From NCBI GenBank assembly GCA_963829585.1, contig CAWHJD010000024.1:1-64000 (forward strand): DNA of 64,000 nucleotides. Reading direction: 5' to 3'. This DNA comes from Sva-07 sp963829585 (GTDB lineage Bacteria > Actinomycetota > Acidimicrobiia > Acidimicrobiales > Ilumatobacteraceae). The notes under the pieces are model-generated. The model did no database searches, had not been told where the DNA came from, and worked only from the letters and a program-made list of their open reading frames with translations. Position 1 is the first letter of the stretch. Each line of letters begins with the position of its first letter. Of this stretch, positions 1-8,657 are shown in pieces. The translations under genes and the position numbers were made by a program.

Positions 1-360
1 CGTGTCGAACTGGTGGCGCACCTCGAAGCAGACGAAGCGCGTCGGGTCGTAATCCTCACCGTCGCGCGCTTTGTAAGTTGCCGGCCAGGCCACACGTCCG
101 CGCACACGGCTGCGTTGCTCGACGCGCAACTGCTCGGTGCGGCGGGTCATGTGGAGCAGAATGCGGTTGAGTGGATCCTCGGCGAAGCGCAACATGTCGC
201 GCCCCTCACGCATGTCGGCCAGCCCGAAGTGGCGGCCAGGGCAGCCTCCGCGGCGGCCGATACTGCGGCCAGCGGCTCTTTGTCCGGCGTGCTCAACGAC
301 AATCGACAAAGCGACGCAAGACGGCCGCTTCGCCGGCAAAACGCACGCCGAATCGGCCAT
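1..360 (-). CDS. McrC-like (DUF2357-type) protein, N-terminal part, cut by window edge
   Basis: The start ATG at 360-358 overlaps the TAA of the upstream AAA+ gene (TAATG), so the two are translationally coupled. The readable part holds RILLHMTRRTEQLRVEQ, then RGRVAWPATYKARDGED and DPTRFVCFEVRHQFDT. I know this layout from N-terminal regions of McrC-like/DUF2357 partners of McrB-type GTPases, where the last motif precedes the 'peN.lLk' stretch and a PD-(D/E)XK nuclease. The nuclease part would lie beyond base 1. Near residues 8-25 a second frame (FGVRFAGEAAVLRRFVD) reads better than the first, so at least one indel is likely. The family call is inferred from motif shape and neighbour order; a homology search of the full gene would settle it. 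Confidence 0.45.
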   Translation of the reverse strand, partial: MADSACVLPAKRPSCVALSIVVEHAGQRAAGRSIGRRGGCPGRHFGLADMREGRDMLRFAEDPLNRILLHMTRRTEQLRVEQRSRVRGRVAWPATYKARDGEDYDPTRFVCFEVRHQFDT

Positions 361-1424
361 TATGATCTCCTGCCCGCGGCTGTCTTCGGTTTGGCAAACA
401 GCACGAACGGATACAGGTCGGCAATACGTTTCAGAATGTGTTTATCTTCCGTTGCCCCGCCGAAGACTTCTGCGCCATTTGTGAATCTCCTGGATCGCAG
501 TGGGGTCCAGCCCATCGAGTTGCGGCGCAGCTAGAGCAGGAACGCTTCAGCCAGCAGGGCGACTACATCTTCGCCTGGCGCATAACGCTCACCCACGTGA
601 CCGATCATATCGCGGCCGATGGCTCGTCCCGACGGCGCTGCATCAGTACCGAGCCCCGGTCGAGCAGATCTCGCAGGGAATCTTGAAGCGCGGTGCGGTC
701 GGCTTCAGATGTGATGCGCCCATCGTCGCCGATCCATTCACCGCACAGGGCGATGTAGTTGGCCGGCAGGCCGATGTCGATGAAGGCAAAGCGGCGCATA
801 AAGGCCAGCGACATGCTGAAGAGCGACGACTTGTCGTAGACGTTCATGGTGCCGATGATGCGCCATTGCGGATGGACACGTAATCGAAGCCGGCCGGCTG
901 GGCGGAGGTCGGGATCCAGCCTCGAGGGCCATCGTTCTGTCGTATCGGCGGGCAGGATGCGCACGCGGTTCGCGCCCACCGTATAGGGCAGGTCCACCCG
1001 CTGGCCCGAGAGCACCGTGAACAGCTCGCCAAAGGCCTTGTCGATCTCGGCGCGGTTGATCTCGTCGATGACCAGCCACTCGCCCTTGCCGATGGCGTCG
1101 AGAAAACTGCCGGGCTTGAACTGCAGCGTCTGGTCGGCGCCGGGCGCATAGCCGCCGATGGTGTCGAAGGTCGTCCAGTCGGCCGTGGCCGTGGTCACGT
1201 GGCGCCGGTGCAAAGCCTTTTGCCTGGGCATACGTGCAGATGGCGTGCGCCAGCGACGTCTTGCCCGTGCCGGGCGGGCCGATGAGGATGATGTGTTTGC
1301 CGGTGTTGAACGTCGCCGCAATCTGGTCATAGGCGTCGAGAGGCAGTTCCAGGCCGCCGACGCGGCGTTCCACGCCGGCTTCCACTTTGACCCTGCCCGT
1401 CGCTCTCTTAACGAAATCACGCAT
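360..1424 (-). CDS. McrB-like AAA+ ATPase/GTPase, frameshifted
   Basis: Suggested start is ATG 1424 (MRDFVKRATGRVKVE), ten bases after the probable end of the CHAT gene. In one frame lies a Walker A motif, IILIGPPGTGKTSLAHAI (about 1240-1290). In the next frame come TTFDTIGGYAPGAD, a Walker B-like GEWLVIDEINRAEIDKAFGE, FTVLSGQRVDLPYT and a sensor-like IIGTMNVYDKSSLFSMS with MRRFAFIDI. That order is characteristic of McrB-type AAA+ motors. The C-terminal end continues in further frames (IGRDMIGHVGERYAPG, then KHILKRIADLYPFVLFAKP) and stops at TAA 362-360. At least three frame changes are needed, so this is one damaged or mis-sequenced gene. In this context it probably drives the McrC-like partner downstream and may be gated by the CHAT protein upstream. 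Confidence 0.6.
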
Positions 1425-1431
1425 CTCGGTG

Positions 1432-4400
1432 TCAGTAACTCGCGCGCTTTGAGGTTCAGGTCCCTGGTCAGTCGTTCGCGATCCTGTCGCATCGCCAGCG
1501 GCGCCGAGGGACCGGCAAGCGTCGAGCGCGCCGCGCGTTCGAACGCGCCCACCAGATGCTGGGCGCCGATGGCCTGGGCTTCGTTGGTCAGCGTCTGGTT
1601 GAGGGCGGCCAACTGTGGGTCTTCGCTGGCGCCCAGTTGGCGGTAGGTGCGGATGTCGGGCACCGGCGGGAGCAAGCTGCCCGCCCGGTCCTTGTCGGTC
1701 TCGATCAGTTGGCCGTCTGGTGCGCTCATGAAGAGCACGGGGATTGCCCACGTGCCGCTGTCACCGCCTTCCTGGTCGAAGACGGTCTGACGGGTGGCTC
1801 CAGGGCCATGTCGACGCGGCCGCTGCGCGCCAGGTCGTCATAGAAGCTCTGCATGAAAAGCTGGGCAGTGGGGAAAGGCAGCTTCTGCTGCATGGCGATG
1901 ACCGCCGGAGCCTGGCCGTTGAGCACCAGCCGGGGTCCCAAGCCGCGAGCGCATCGCCGCTGGAGCTAACCGCGCTCTGGCACGCGGCCAGCACGACGAG
2001 TCGCAGCTTCGTGGCCGCATTCATCCACACGCCCACATCCTCGGCGCCGACGAACGGCGGCTGACCCTGGGCGCCCTCGATGGCCAGGAAGTAATCGCCC
2101 GGCGGGTTGTCGCCCACAAAGACGCCGTGGCAGACCAGGTGCAGCACGTGGAAATCATCCTTGACGGCGGCCAGCAGCATCTGGCGCGTGACGGCTTGCT
2201 CGGGATCTTCAGGCAGGATGCGTTTTTCGACCAGACCCGCTCGCTCCAAACGATCCAGCGCCAGGGTCGCGATCTCTTTCTCCATGCCGACCTGGATGGG
2301 CGGCAGCGCACCGATCAGACCGAAGCTGGCGCGCGCCTGGGCCGACGGGCTGCAGATGGCTACCAGCACCTTGAGTTTCTGCTGGTTCTTGTCGACCAAC
2401 AGCGGGCCGCCGGCCTGCGCCAGGCGACGGTAGAAGGGCGAGCGGGCAGGAGGGCGACCGGCGTGCGCGCATCGTGGCGCAGATACTCCCACCGGTACTC
2501 GTGCATTTGGAGACTGTCGGGGCTGCCCTTGTCCAGGATCAACTCGATGCGCAGGTTCTCGTTGGTTATCCGCAGGGCGAGATCCCAGCCTTCCTCGGTC
2601 GTAACTTGCTTCTGGCCGAATGGACCCGGGTCGTTGTGGATGATGGCGTTGAAGAGCAAGTTACCATAACGCCGCGGATCGTTGTTGGCCTTGAGGATTT
2701 CCTGGCGATAGGTCTCGTCGGCGAGCAGGTTGCGGCTGGTGTAGTCGGTAGGCGTGCCGTCTTTGGCGTCGAATTGCAGCAGCACCGTATCTTTGCCGAC
2801 GCGGATCGTCATGACGTTGTCCGGCGCGGGCGGCTCGTAGCGCTCCATGGGGAAGACGACCTGGTTGATGTTGACGGCGCCCACCTGCACGTTGGTGACG
2901 CCGCCGGCCGCCGGCGCAGGGGGACCCGCCGGGACTCCTGCCTGCGGTGGGAGGGGCGGCTGCTTTCGGTTCGGGCGCCGGCTGCTGCCCCGGTTCACCG
3001 GATGGCGTCGGTGGTACCGGTGCGGCCTGGCCTTTGTCCGTCCGCTGCGCGTTTCTTCGGCTGTTTGGGAGGTTGTGTGGATTTGGGCGGCTTGGTCTCT
3101 TGTGTCTTAGCCGCTTCCTCTGGCTCCGCCGCGCCTTCGAGCGCCGTGGGCTTCTCGGCAGGGACAGCTTCTTCAGGGGGCGCCGGCTTTTCGACAGGGG
3201 CAGCTCCTTTCTGCGATGGCTCCTCTTCGCGATTTGCGTCCATGATGATCGCGCCAAAGCGTTGCGGGGGGCTTCTTTTTGCGGTGGCTTTTCTTCGCGA
3301 CTTGCGTCCATGATGATCGCGCCAAAGCGTTGCGCGGGGGCTTCCTCCTGCGGTGGCTTTTCTTCGCGACTTGCGTCCATTATGATCGCGCCAAAGCGTT
3401 GCGCGGGGGCTTCCTCCTGCGATGGCTTTTCTTCGCGACTTGCGTCCATGATGATCGCGCCAAAGCGTTGCGTGGGGGCTTCTTCCTGTGGTGGCTTTAC
3501 TTCAGCATCTGCGAGCGCTGCCCGGTCGGGCTGACCCGCCTCAGGGCCAGGCTGTGCCGGCTGCTGTGGTTCTGCCGCCTGTTGCGGTGTCTCTTCAGCC
3601 TCGGGCTTCTGCGCGGGGCCGGTGTCGGGCTGGGGGGGTGTAGGTGTCGCCTGGTCACCTGCCCGAGACGTCGTCTTCTCCTCGGTGGGAGGCTTTCGCG
3701 GCGCCAGCGGCGAAAGGTCCGACGGCAGGTTCCGCCGGCCGCGAACCAGCCGCCCATCATCGACGGCGGCCCACAGGATCGGCAGTTGCGGAGAAGACGT
3801 TCGGGCATTCTGAGCCAAAACCGCCGCAGTTGGTTGGCTGCGATATCCAGAATTCCGTGTTCAAAGAGCGAATTATAGAAAAGTTGCATCCCTGTCCAGT
3901 AGCGGTCGGTGGCGGTCTCCGGCAACTCAAGAATGGCCGCCACCCCCTGGCCCATGAAGTCCACCAATTGGCCAGATTGACCCTGGCGTGCAAATTCCGT
4001 CGGCAAGACCAGGAAAGGTGGCAGGCGCCGAGCGGCGCTTAGCGACATGCCGAGGCTCTCAAAACCGGGGACCACAGAGGCATCCTCGGTGTTCACAGAA
4101 ACTCCTTCTGCTTCTTCCTTTCTATCAAAGCCGAAGAACGCACGAAGGCCTTTCTGCACCGACCACTCCTCCCTGTGTTCTGCGGGGAGTCCGGGTACGA
4201 AGTGTGCAATCTGGTATTGCCCGAGTTGCGTCCGGAAGGCGCTCAATGAGATGCTGGCAATCTTGATCTGCGATGAGTGCGTATCGGTGGCAGCGAAGCC
4301 AGGGCCGGTCAGCAGCGTCAGATGCAGCGGACTTCGTGCTGTGAGATCGGAAAGCGCATCCATGGCCTGCCCGACCACAGCCCTTGTCTTTTCTGGCTTC

Positions 4401-4905
4401 TCGATTGCACGGGGGTCCTCGACAAGCGCCTCTTCAAGCACCAGTAGCATTCGGATCGGCAACACATCGAGCGGCCGGAAGCCGGGCGCTCGTCTGCCAA
4501 TCGTGCGCGCAAAGGGCGTGCGGTCATCCGCAGCCAGCGGTCCGCCATCGGACCATGGCAGGGCCAGGTATTCCCAAGGCAGATCGTGCACCTCGCTGTC
4601 AGCACCGCCGATCCGAAGCTGGACGCGCAGGTAACCGTCGTTCTCCTCCAGGATCGACCTGAGCGTACTGGGTATGTCGACGGGCACGTAAGGTGAGGAG
4701 GCGTCGATGGCCACGTCCGGTGTGAAGATGAGCTCCGAAAGTGTGCGTGCGTCAGATGGGTCCTCATAGCGTCCGTGGGTTGAGGGCTGCGGACCTGGCG
4801 GTCTGCCGCGCGAGGGCAGCCGCGCAAAAGGCAGATCAAGGGCCTTGTCGAAAACCGGCTTGTCGTTCAGGAATGCGTTCCAGGTGTAGGATGAACCCTG
4901 CGCCG
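1432..4905 (-). CDS. Double CHAT-domain protein (inactive CHAT, repeat linker, active CHAT), frameshifted, N-terminus missing
   Basis: Read through several frame changes, this is one polypeptide of roughly 1,150 residues. The first module (about 4,900-3,750) has CHAT landmarks (LRVQLRIGG, VHDLPWEYLALPW, LPILWAAVDDGRLV), but it lacks the HG and ACxS motifs, so it looks catalytically dead. A Pro/Glu/Ala-rich linker (about 3,750-2,950) carries a tandem repeat listed separately. The second module (about 2,950-1,650) has the full caspase-like CHAT signature: MHEYRWEYLRHD, VLHLVCHG with the catalytic His near 2,130, and VVLAACQSA with the catalytic Cys near 1,990. It then shows FMQSFYDDLARSG and WAIPVLFMSAPDGQ. 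CHAT proteases are known effectors in NTP-dependent conflict systems; here one precedes an McrB-like motor. The 5' end runs into an unrelated FGE fragment. Confidence 0.65.
3225..3495 (-). repeat. Four tandem ~69-bp coding repeats in the CHAT linker
   Basis: The core GCGTCCATGATGATCGCGCC (plus strand; third copy has one change) begins at 3236, 3304, 3373 and 3442, giving spacings of 68, 69 and 69. On the minus strand each unit encodes QEEAPAQRFGAIIMDAS followed by REEKPP, a 23-residue period. The 68-bp spacing breaks frame in the first copy as sequenced. The repeats lie between the dead and active CHAT modules. Confidence 0.85.
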
Positions 4906-4912
4906 GATCTCC
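4890..4912. other. Join between CHAT cassette and Acidimicrobiia-like genome
   Basis: Left of this point the minus strand reads CHAT-gene sequence (TWNAFLNDKPVFDKALDLP). Right of it the minus strand reads the first ~47 residues of an FGE-type protein (LPGGKFWMGAPAE). Neither gene is complete at the join. The left side also has visibly lower GC and a much higher frameshift load. Either illegitimate recombination or a chimeric contig would give this picture. Confidence 0.6.
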
Positions 4913-5049
4913 GCGGGCGCTCCCATCCAGAACTTGCCGCCCGGCAGGTCGACGAGGTCGACGTCGAGATCCTGTTCGGTCGTGACCGTCGCGTCGTCAC
5001 GAACCGACGTCGGCGATTCGTTCGAGGGCGAACAACATGCGCTCATCAA
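4906..5049 (-). pseudogene. N-terminal fragment of a formylglycine-generating enzyme (FGE/SUMF1-like)
   Basis: The ATG at 5049 (MMSACCSPSNESPTS) opens a frame with a Cys-rich start and then DLVDLPGGKFWMGAPAE. This matches the start of FGE-sulfatase family proteins, whose first conserved block reads about 'mv.lPGGtFwMGs'. After residue ~47 homology stops and the frame runs out as IRRRVHPTPGTHS. FGE oxidises the Cys of a CxPxR motif in sulfatases to formylglycine. Two such sulfatases (CSPTR) sit at 16-19 kb and 32-34 kb, which fits this genome needing an FGE. The remaining ~250 residues are absent because of the join at about 4,905. It is divergent from the heliorhodopsin, 78 bp apart. Confidence 0.6.
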
Positions 5050-5127
5050 CGCCAGCTTGCCACGGGTGGTGAAGACTTCACCCGACGCGATCGTTCAGGA
5101 TCGACGACAACCGGGAAGGCTCACCGA

Positions 5128-5928
5128 ATGACATCGAACGCAGTCGACACATCAGCCGACGCACCGTCGGGCGCCACCGGCGTCACCCCCGAACGCCTCG
5201 CGAACCTGCGCTCGTGGAACCTGGGACTGACCGTGGCGCACGCGCTGCAGGCAGTGCTGATCCTGGTCCTGTCGGGCGACTTCGTCATCCAGGTGGTGTC
5301 GACGTTCCCCGAGGGCCCTCCGGGTACGCGGGTGCCCGCAGCAGAGCCGTTGTTCGACGTGCGCATCGGCGTCGCCATCGCCGTGTTCCTGGCGATGGCG
5401 GCGATCGACCACTTCGTCACCGCGACGGTGGCGAGGGGCACGTACGAGCGTGATCTGCGCGGCGGCATCAACCGGTTCCGGTGGGTCGAGTACTCGTTCA
5501 GCGCGACGCTCATGGTGCTGCTGATCGGCTTCTACAGCGGCATCACCAACATCACCTCGGTGATCGCCGTGGCGGGTGCGAACGTGGCGATGATCCTGTT
5601 CGGCTGGCTGCAGGAACGCATGAATCCTCCCGGTCGCACCACGACGACGATGCTGCCGTTCTGGTTCGGCACGATCGCCGGCATCGCCCCGTGGATCGCG
5701 ATCGCCGTGCAGATCCTGGGCTCCGAGACGGTGCCCGGTTTCGTCTACGGGATCGTGATCGTGCAGTTCGTGCTGTTCTTCAGCTTCGGGCTCAACCAGT
5801 GGTTGCAGTACCGCGGTATCGGCCGGTGGAGCGACTACATCTACGGCGAGAAGGCCTACCTCGTGCTGAGCCTGGCGGCGAAGTCACTCCTCGCCTGGCA
5901 GATCTACTTCCCGAGCCTGGATTCCTGA
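5128..5928 (+). CDS. Heliorhodopsin
   Basis: A 266-residue, seven-helix protein. I chose ATG 5128 because the upstream part of the open frame is shadow sequence from the FGE and CHAT fragments. Heliorhodopsin landmarks are visible: LRSWNLGLTVAHALQA in helix A (His38), RWVEYSFSATLM in helix C with Glu121 as the expected counterion, and SLAAKSLLAWQI in the last helix, where Lys252 is the expected retinal Schiff-base lysine. Heliorhodopsins are known to sit inverted in the membrane (N-terminus inside) and to photocycle slowly without pumping ions in most cases; regulatory roles or partner enzymes are suspected. No carotenoid cleavage or retinal-synthesis gene is in the window. The 3' end overlaps a convergent small membrane protein by 25 nt. 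Confidence 0.93.
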   Translation: MTSNAVDTSADAPSGATGVTPERLANLRSWNLGLTVAHALQAVLILVLSGDFVIQVVSTFPEGPPGTRVPAAEPLFDVRIGVAIAVFLAMAAIDHFVTATVARGTYERDLRGGINRFRWVEYSFSATLMVLLIGFYSGITNITSVIAVAGANVAMILFGWLQERMNPPGRTTTTMLPFWFGTIAGIAPWIAIAVQILGSETVPGFVYGIVIVQFVLFFSFGLNQWLQYRGIGRWSDYIYGEKAYLVLSLAAKSLLAWQIYFPSLDS

Positions 5929-6179
5929 GGGAGCCACGCCGGGTTCGTCATTTCACGCTGCCGAGGGCGGCGGAGGTGATGCAGGGTCAGATGGCCGGCG
6001 ATCCAGACCGACGCGATGAACGGGCCGTACACCAGGAGGGTCGAACCGGCCCTCTCGCTCTCGGTGCCGAGCGTCATGACGACGTGCGGCACCAGGAAGG
6101 GCAGCAGCACGAGCGCCGCCCACCACGCATGCGCACGCCAGGTGACCCAGGGATGGGGCGAGGGTTGATCGGACGCCAT
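5904..6179 (-). CDS. Small two-helix membrane protein, unknown
   Basis: A 91-residue ORF starting at ATG 6179 (MASDQPSPHPWVTW). It has two hydrophobic stretches, about residues 19-38 (WWAALVLLPFLVPHVVMTLG) and 49-68 (TLLVYGPFIASVWIAGHLTL), and a basic tail LHHLRRPRQRE. I do not recognise a family. It is convergent with the heliorhodopsin and overlaps its end by 25 nt. The longer open frame upstream runs into palindrome B1, so the start at 6179 is preferred. A functional link to the heliorhodopsin is possible but rests only on adjacency. Confidence 0.5.
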   Translation of the reverse strand: MASDQPSPHPWVTWRAHAWWAALVLLPFLVPHVVMTLGTESERAGSTLLVYGPFIASVWIAGHLTLHHLRRPRQREMTNPAWLPQESRLGK

Positions 6180-6270
6180 ACGCGTCCATCGGCAGATTCC
6201 GTTCGAACTTGAGGCGCGCGAGGGGAGGATCACCCGGTTGGCGCCCCCTTCCGGCTTGCGCTCCATTCCG

Positions 6271-6320
6271 GTTTGCGTTGCAGTTCGGTTGGGACGCCCC
6301 AATGGAACTGCAACGCAAAC
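6271..6320. repeat. Palindromic repeat family B, copy 1
   Basis: The 16-bp arms GTTTGCGTTGCAGTTC and GAACTGCAACGCAAAC are perfectly complementary around an 18-nt centre. The copy lies just upstream of the PIG-L gene. The same palindrome recurs at 7115, 39023 and 39114. Confidence 0.9.
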
Positions 6321-6351
6321 GGTGGTCGGGGGGAGGGGTACGGTCGGCGGG

Positions 6352-7065
6352 ATGGGGATCCTCGAGGCTCGTCGGGTGTTGGCAGTACAGCCGCACTACG
6401 ACGACAACGACATCGGCTGTGCCGGCACGCTGACCTTGCTCGCCGGGGCAGGTGCCGAGGTCTGCTACGTGACGGTCACGGACGATCTCGCCGGCGTGCT
6501 CGACCCTGATCTGGCCGACGACGTCGCCCGGCGCCAGCTGTTCGACGAGGCACGGGAAGCCGGAGCGATCGTCGGGGTGAGCAGTTTCGTCGACCTCGAC
6601 TGGCCGGATGCAGCGGGGATCGACCGTGTCGCGCTGCGCGATCAGATCATCGACCTCATCCGCGAGTTCCGACCCGACCTGGTGCTGACGATCGATCCTG
6701 CCCTGCCGGACGAAGCCCACCAGGACCACCTGATCACCGCCGCTGCCGTGAGTGAGGCGGTCCTGTTGAGCGGTCTCCCGCGAGTGCGGCGCGAGACCGG
6801 CGACCGAGCATTCGCCGTGGCGAAGATCGCGTACTACTACACGGTCGAGCCGAACGACATCGTCGACACCTCCGCCGTGCAGACCGAGCGCCACGCCGCG
6901 CTCGACTGCTATCGGGCGCAGTTCGATGCCGACGGCCTCACGAAACTGCATTCGGCGATGGATCGCTACGAGCGGGCCAATGCCACCGACGCAGCGACCC
7001 ACGCCGAGGTCTTCCGGGTCGTGCCGTCGTCCGCACTCCACGTCGGCCTCGCCCGCCGCCGCTGA
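6352..7065 (+). CDS. PIG-L/LmbE family deacetylase
   Basis: A 237-residue protein starting at ATG 6352 (MGILEARRVLAVQPHYDDND); the upstream open frame is repeat sequence. VLAVQPHYDDNDIGCAG is the zinc-binding PHxDD motif of the PIG-L/LmbE fold, and the second metal His is expected in DEAHQDHLITAAAV. Family members remove N-acetyl groups from GlcNAc-type substrates such as mycothiol and bacillithiol precursors or GlcNAc-PI. The length fits the family. No mycothiol gene is adjacent, so the substrate is unknown. The gene stands alone between two family-B palindromes. Confidence 0.85.
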   Translation: MGILEARRVLAVQPHYDDNDIGCAGTLTLLAGAGAEVCYVTVTDDLAGVLDPDLADDVARRQLFDEAREAGAIVGVSSFVDLDWPDAAGIDRVALRDQIIDLIREFRPDLVLTIDPALPDEAHQDHLITAAAVSEAVLLSGLPRVRRETGDRAFAVAKIAYYYTVEPNDIVDTSAVQTERHAALDCYRAQFDADGLTKLHSAMDRYERANATDAATHAEVFRVVPSSALHVGLARRR

Positions 7066-7114
7066 CCTCCCTCTCCCGCCGCCCCCGCCCGCGCCTCCAC
7101 CACCGCCAAATCTC

Positions 7115-7168
7115 CGGTTTGCGTTGCACTTCGGTTGGGCCGGGCCAACAGAACCGCAACACAAACCG
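7115..7168. repeat. Palindromic repeat family B, copy 2
   Basis: Arms CGGTTTGCGTTGC (left) and GCAACACAAACCG (right), with an imperfect inner part around TCGGTTGGGC. It lies between the PIG-L stop and the amidase start. Confidence 0.85.
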
Positions 7169-7226
7169 AGAGGTGGCCTGGGCAGGCGAGCGGAGCGGAG
7201 CGGAGCGGATGCGTACCATCGGCGGA

Positions 7227-8657
7227 ATGGACGTTCGGACGACGGCGGAGCGGATACGCAGCGGGGAGATCTCGGCGCGAGAGGCGGTCCAGGACTCGCT
7301 CGATCGGGTCGCCGCCACGCAGGACGCGCTCAATGCGTTCGTCCACGTCGACGCGCAGGGCGCGCTCGCCGCTGCCGACGAGGTCGACCGGGCCCGCATC
7401 GCCGGTGAGCCACTGGGCCCACTCGCCGGGGTGCCCTTCGGCGTCAAGGACCTCGAGGACTGCGCCGGCATGCCGACCACCCGCGGCTCACGCTGGTACG
7501 CCGACGCCCCGCCTGCCGAGCGCGACGACATCCACGTCGCCCGCCTCCGGGCCGCCGGCGCGATCCCGATCGGCAAGACCGCGGCACCCGAGTTCGGCGC
7601 GTTCGGCTACACCGCCAGCCCTCTCCACGGGGTGACACGCAACCCGTGGAACACCGACCGCACGCCCGGCGGATCGAGTGGAGGCACCGCCGCATCCGTC
7701 TCGGTGGGGGCGATCCCGTTCGGCACGGCGAGCGACGGCGGCGGGTCGATCCGCGGCCCCGCCGCATCCTGCGGCCTCCCTGGCCTGAAGCCGACCTACG
7801 GCCGCATCCCCACCTTCGGCGTCACCCGTCACGCCCAGAACGCGGTCAACTTCGCGCTCGCCACCACGATCGCCGACACGGCGCTGCTGTTCGACCTCAC
7901 CGTCGGGCCCGACATGCGCGACCGCACGAGCCTGCCCGAACCCGGCATCAGCTACGCCGCGGCGATCGACGCGCTGGACGTGTCGGGATTGCGGGCCGCG
8001 TGGTCGGCCGATCTCGGCTTCGTCACGATGGACCCCGAGGTCGAGTCGATCACCCACCGGGCGAGCGACACGCTGATCGACGCGGCCGGGCTCGTCGACA
8101 CGGGGCTCGACGTGCGGATCGACGACTTCATCCGCATCTACGCGTTCATGGAGTCGGCCGACCAGTTCGTCGACGTGCCGGCCGACTGGGAGGAGCGTCT
8201 CGACGAACTCGATCCGCTCGTGGTGGGTGGCTGGCGCCGCAACAAGGACATCACGCTGCCGACATTCGCCAAGGTCGAGGCGGCACGTCAGGGCCTCGAG
8301 ATGCAGGTCGCCGAACTCTTCGACGACATCGACGTGCTGATCACGCCCACCAATCCGTGCCCACCGTTCGCCGCCGAGGGCCCGATGCCGACCGAGATCG
8401 GCGGACAGCGTTGTCACGCCGGCACCGCGGCGTTGCTGACGATGTTCGCCAACGTCGCGAACCTGCCGGCGATCACGGTGCCGGCCGGGCTCACTGCCGA
8501 CGGCCTGCCCATCGGGTTGATGATCACCGCGCGCCGCCACCGCGAGGACATCTGCCTGCGCCTCGCGCGCATCTTCGAACAGGCAGCCCCCTGGCCGCTC
8601 CACGCCCCGGGTCAGTTCATCGGTTCGCCGACCGGGATCAGGTACAGCACCGTCTGA
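7227..8657 (+). CDS. Amidase (amidase-signature family)
   Basis: A 476-residue enzyme, starting at ATG 7227 (MDVRTTAERIRSGEIS), with an alternative ATG at 7209. The Ser-cisSer-Lys triad of the family is visible as Lys74 in GVPFGVKDLE, the Ser150/151 loop in TPGGSSGG and Ser174 in ASDGGGSIRGPA. Members hydrolyse amides or act as GatA-type glutaminases. Without GatB/GatC neighbours a stand-alone amidase acting on small carboxamides is more likely. It converges with the SagB-type gene, their ends overlapping by 46 nt. A second amidase with about the same layout lies at 21077-22516. Confidence 0.9.
   Translation: MDVRTTAERIRSGEISAREAVQDSLDRVAATQDALNAFVHVDAQGALAAADEVDRARIAGEPLGPLAGVPFGVKDLEDCAGMPTTRGSRWYADAPPAERDDIHVARLRAAGAIPIGKTAAPEFGAFGYTASPLHGVTRNPWNTDRTPGGSSGGTAASVSVGAIPFGTASDGGGSIRGPAASCGLPGLKPTYGRIPTFGVTRHAQNAVNFALATTIADTALLFDLTVGPDMRDRTSLPEPGISYAAAIDALDVSGLRAAWSADLGFVTMDPEVESITHRASDTLIDAAGLVDTGLDVRIDDFIRIYAFMESADQFVDVPADWEERLDELDPLVVGGWRRNKDITLPTFAKVEAARQGLEMQVAELFDDIDVLITPTNPCPPFAAEGPMPTEIGGQRCHAGTAALLTMFANVANLPAITVPAGLTADGLPIGLMITARRHREDICLRLARIFEQAAPWPLHAPGQFIGSPTGIRYSTV

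Noticed and set aside
3225..3495. CRISPR array
   Set aside because: Units are direct, have no unique spacers and read through as protein repeats.
4741..5127. Long N-terminal extension of the heliorhodopsin frame
   Set aside because: The upstream part crosses the FGE and CHAT fragments in antisense and has no heliorhodopsin homology; ATG 5128 fits the family length.
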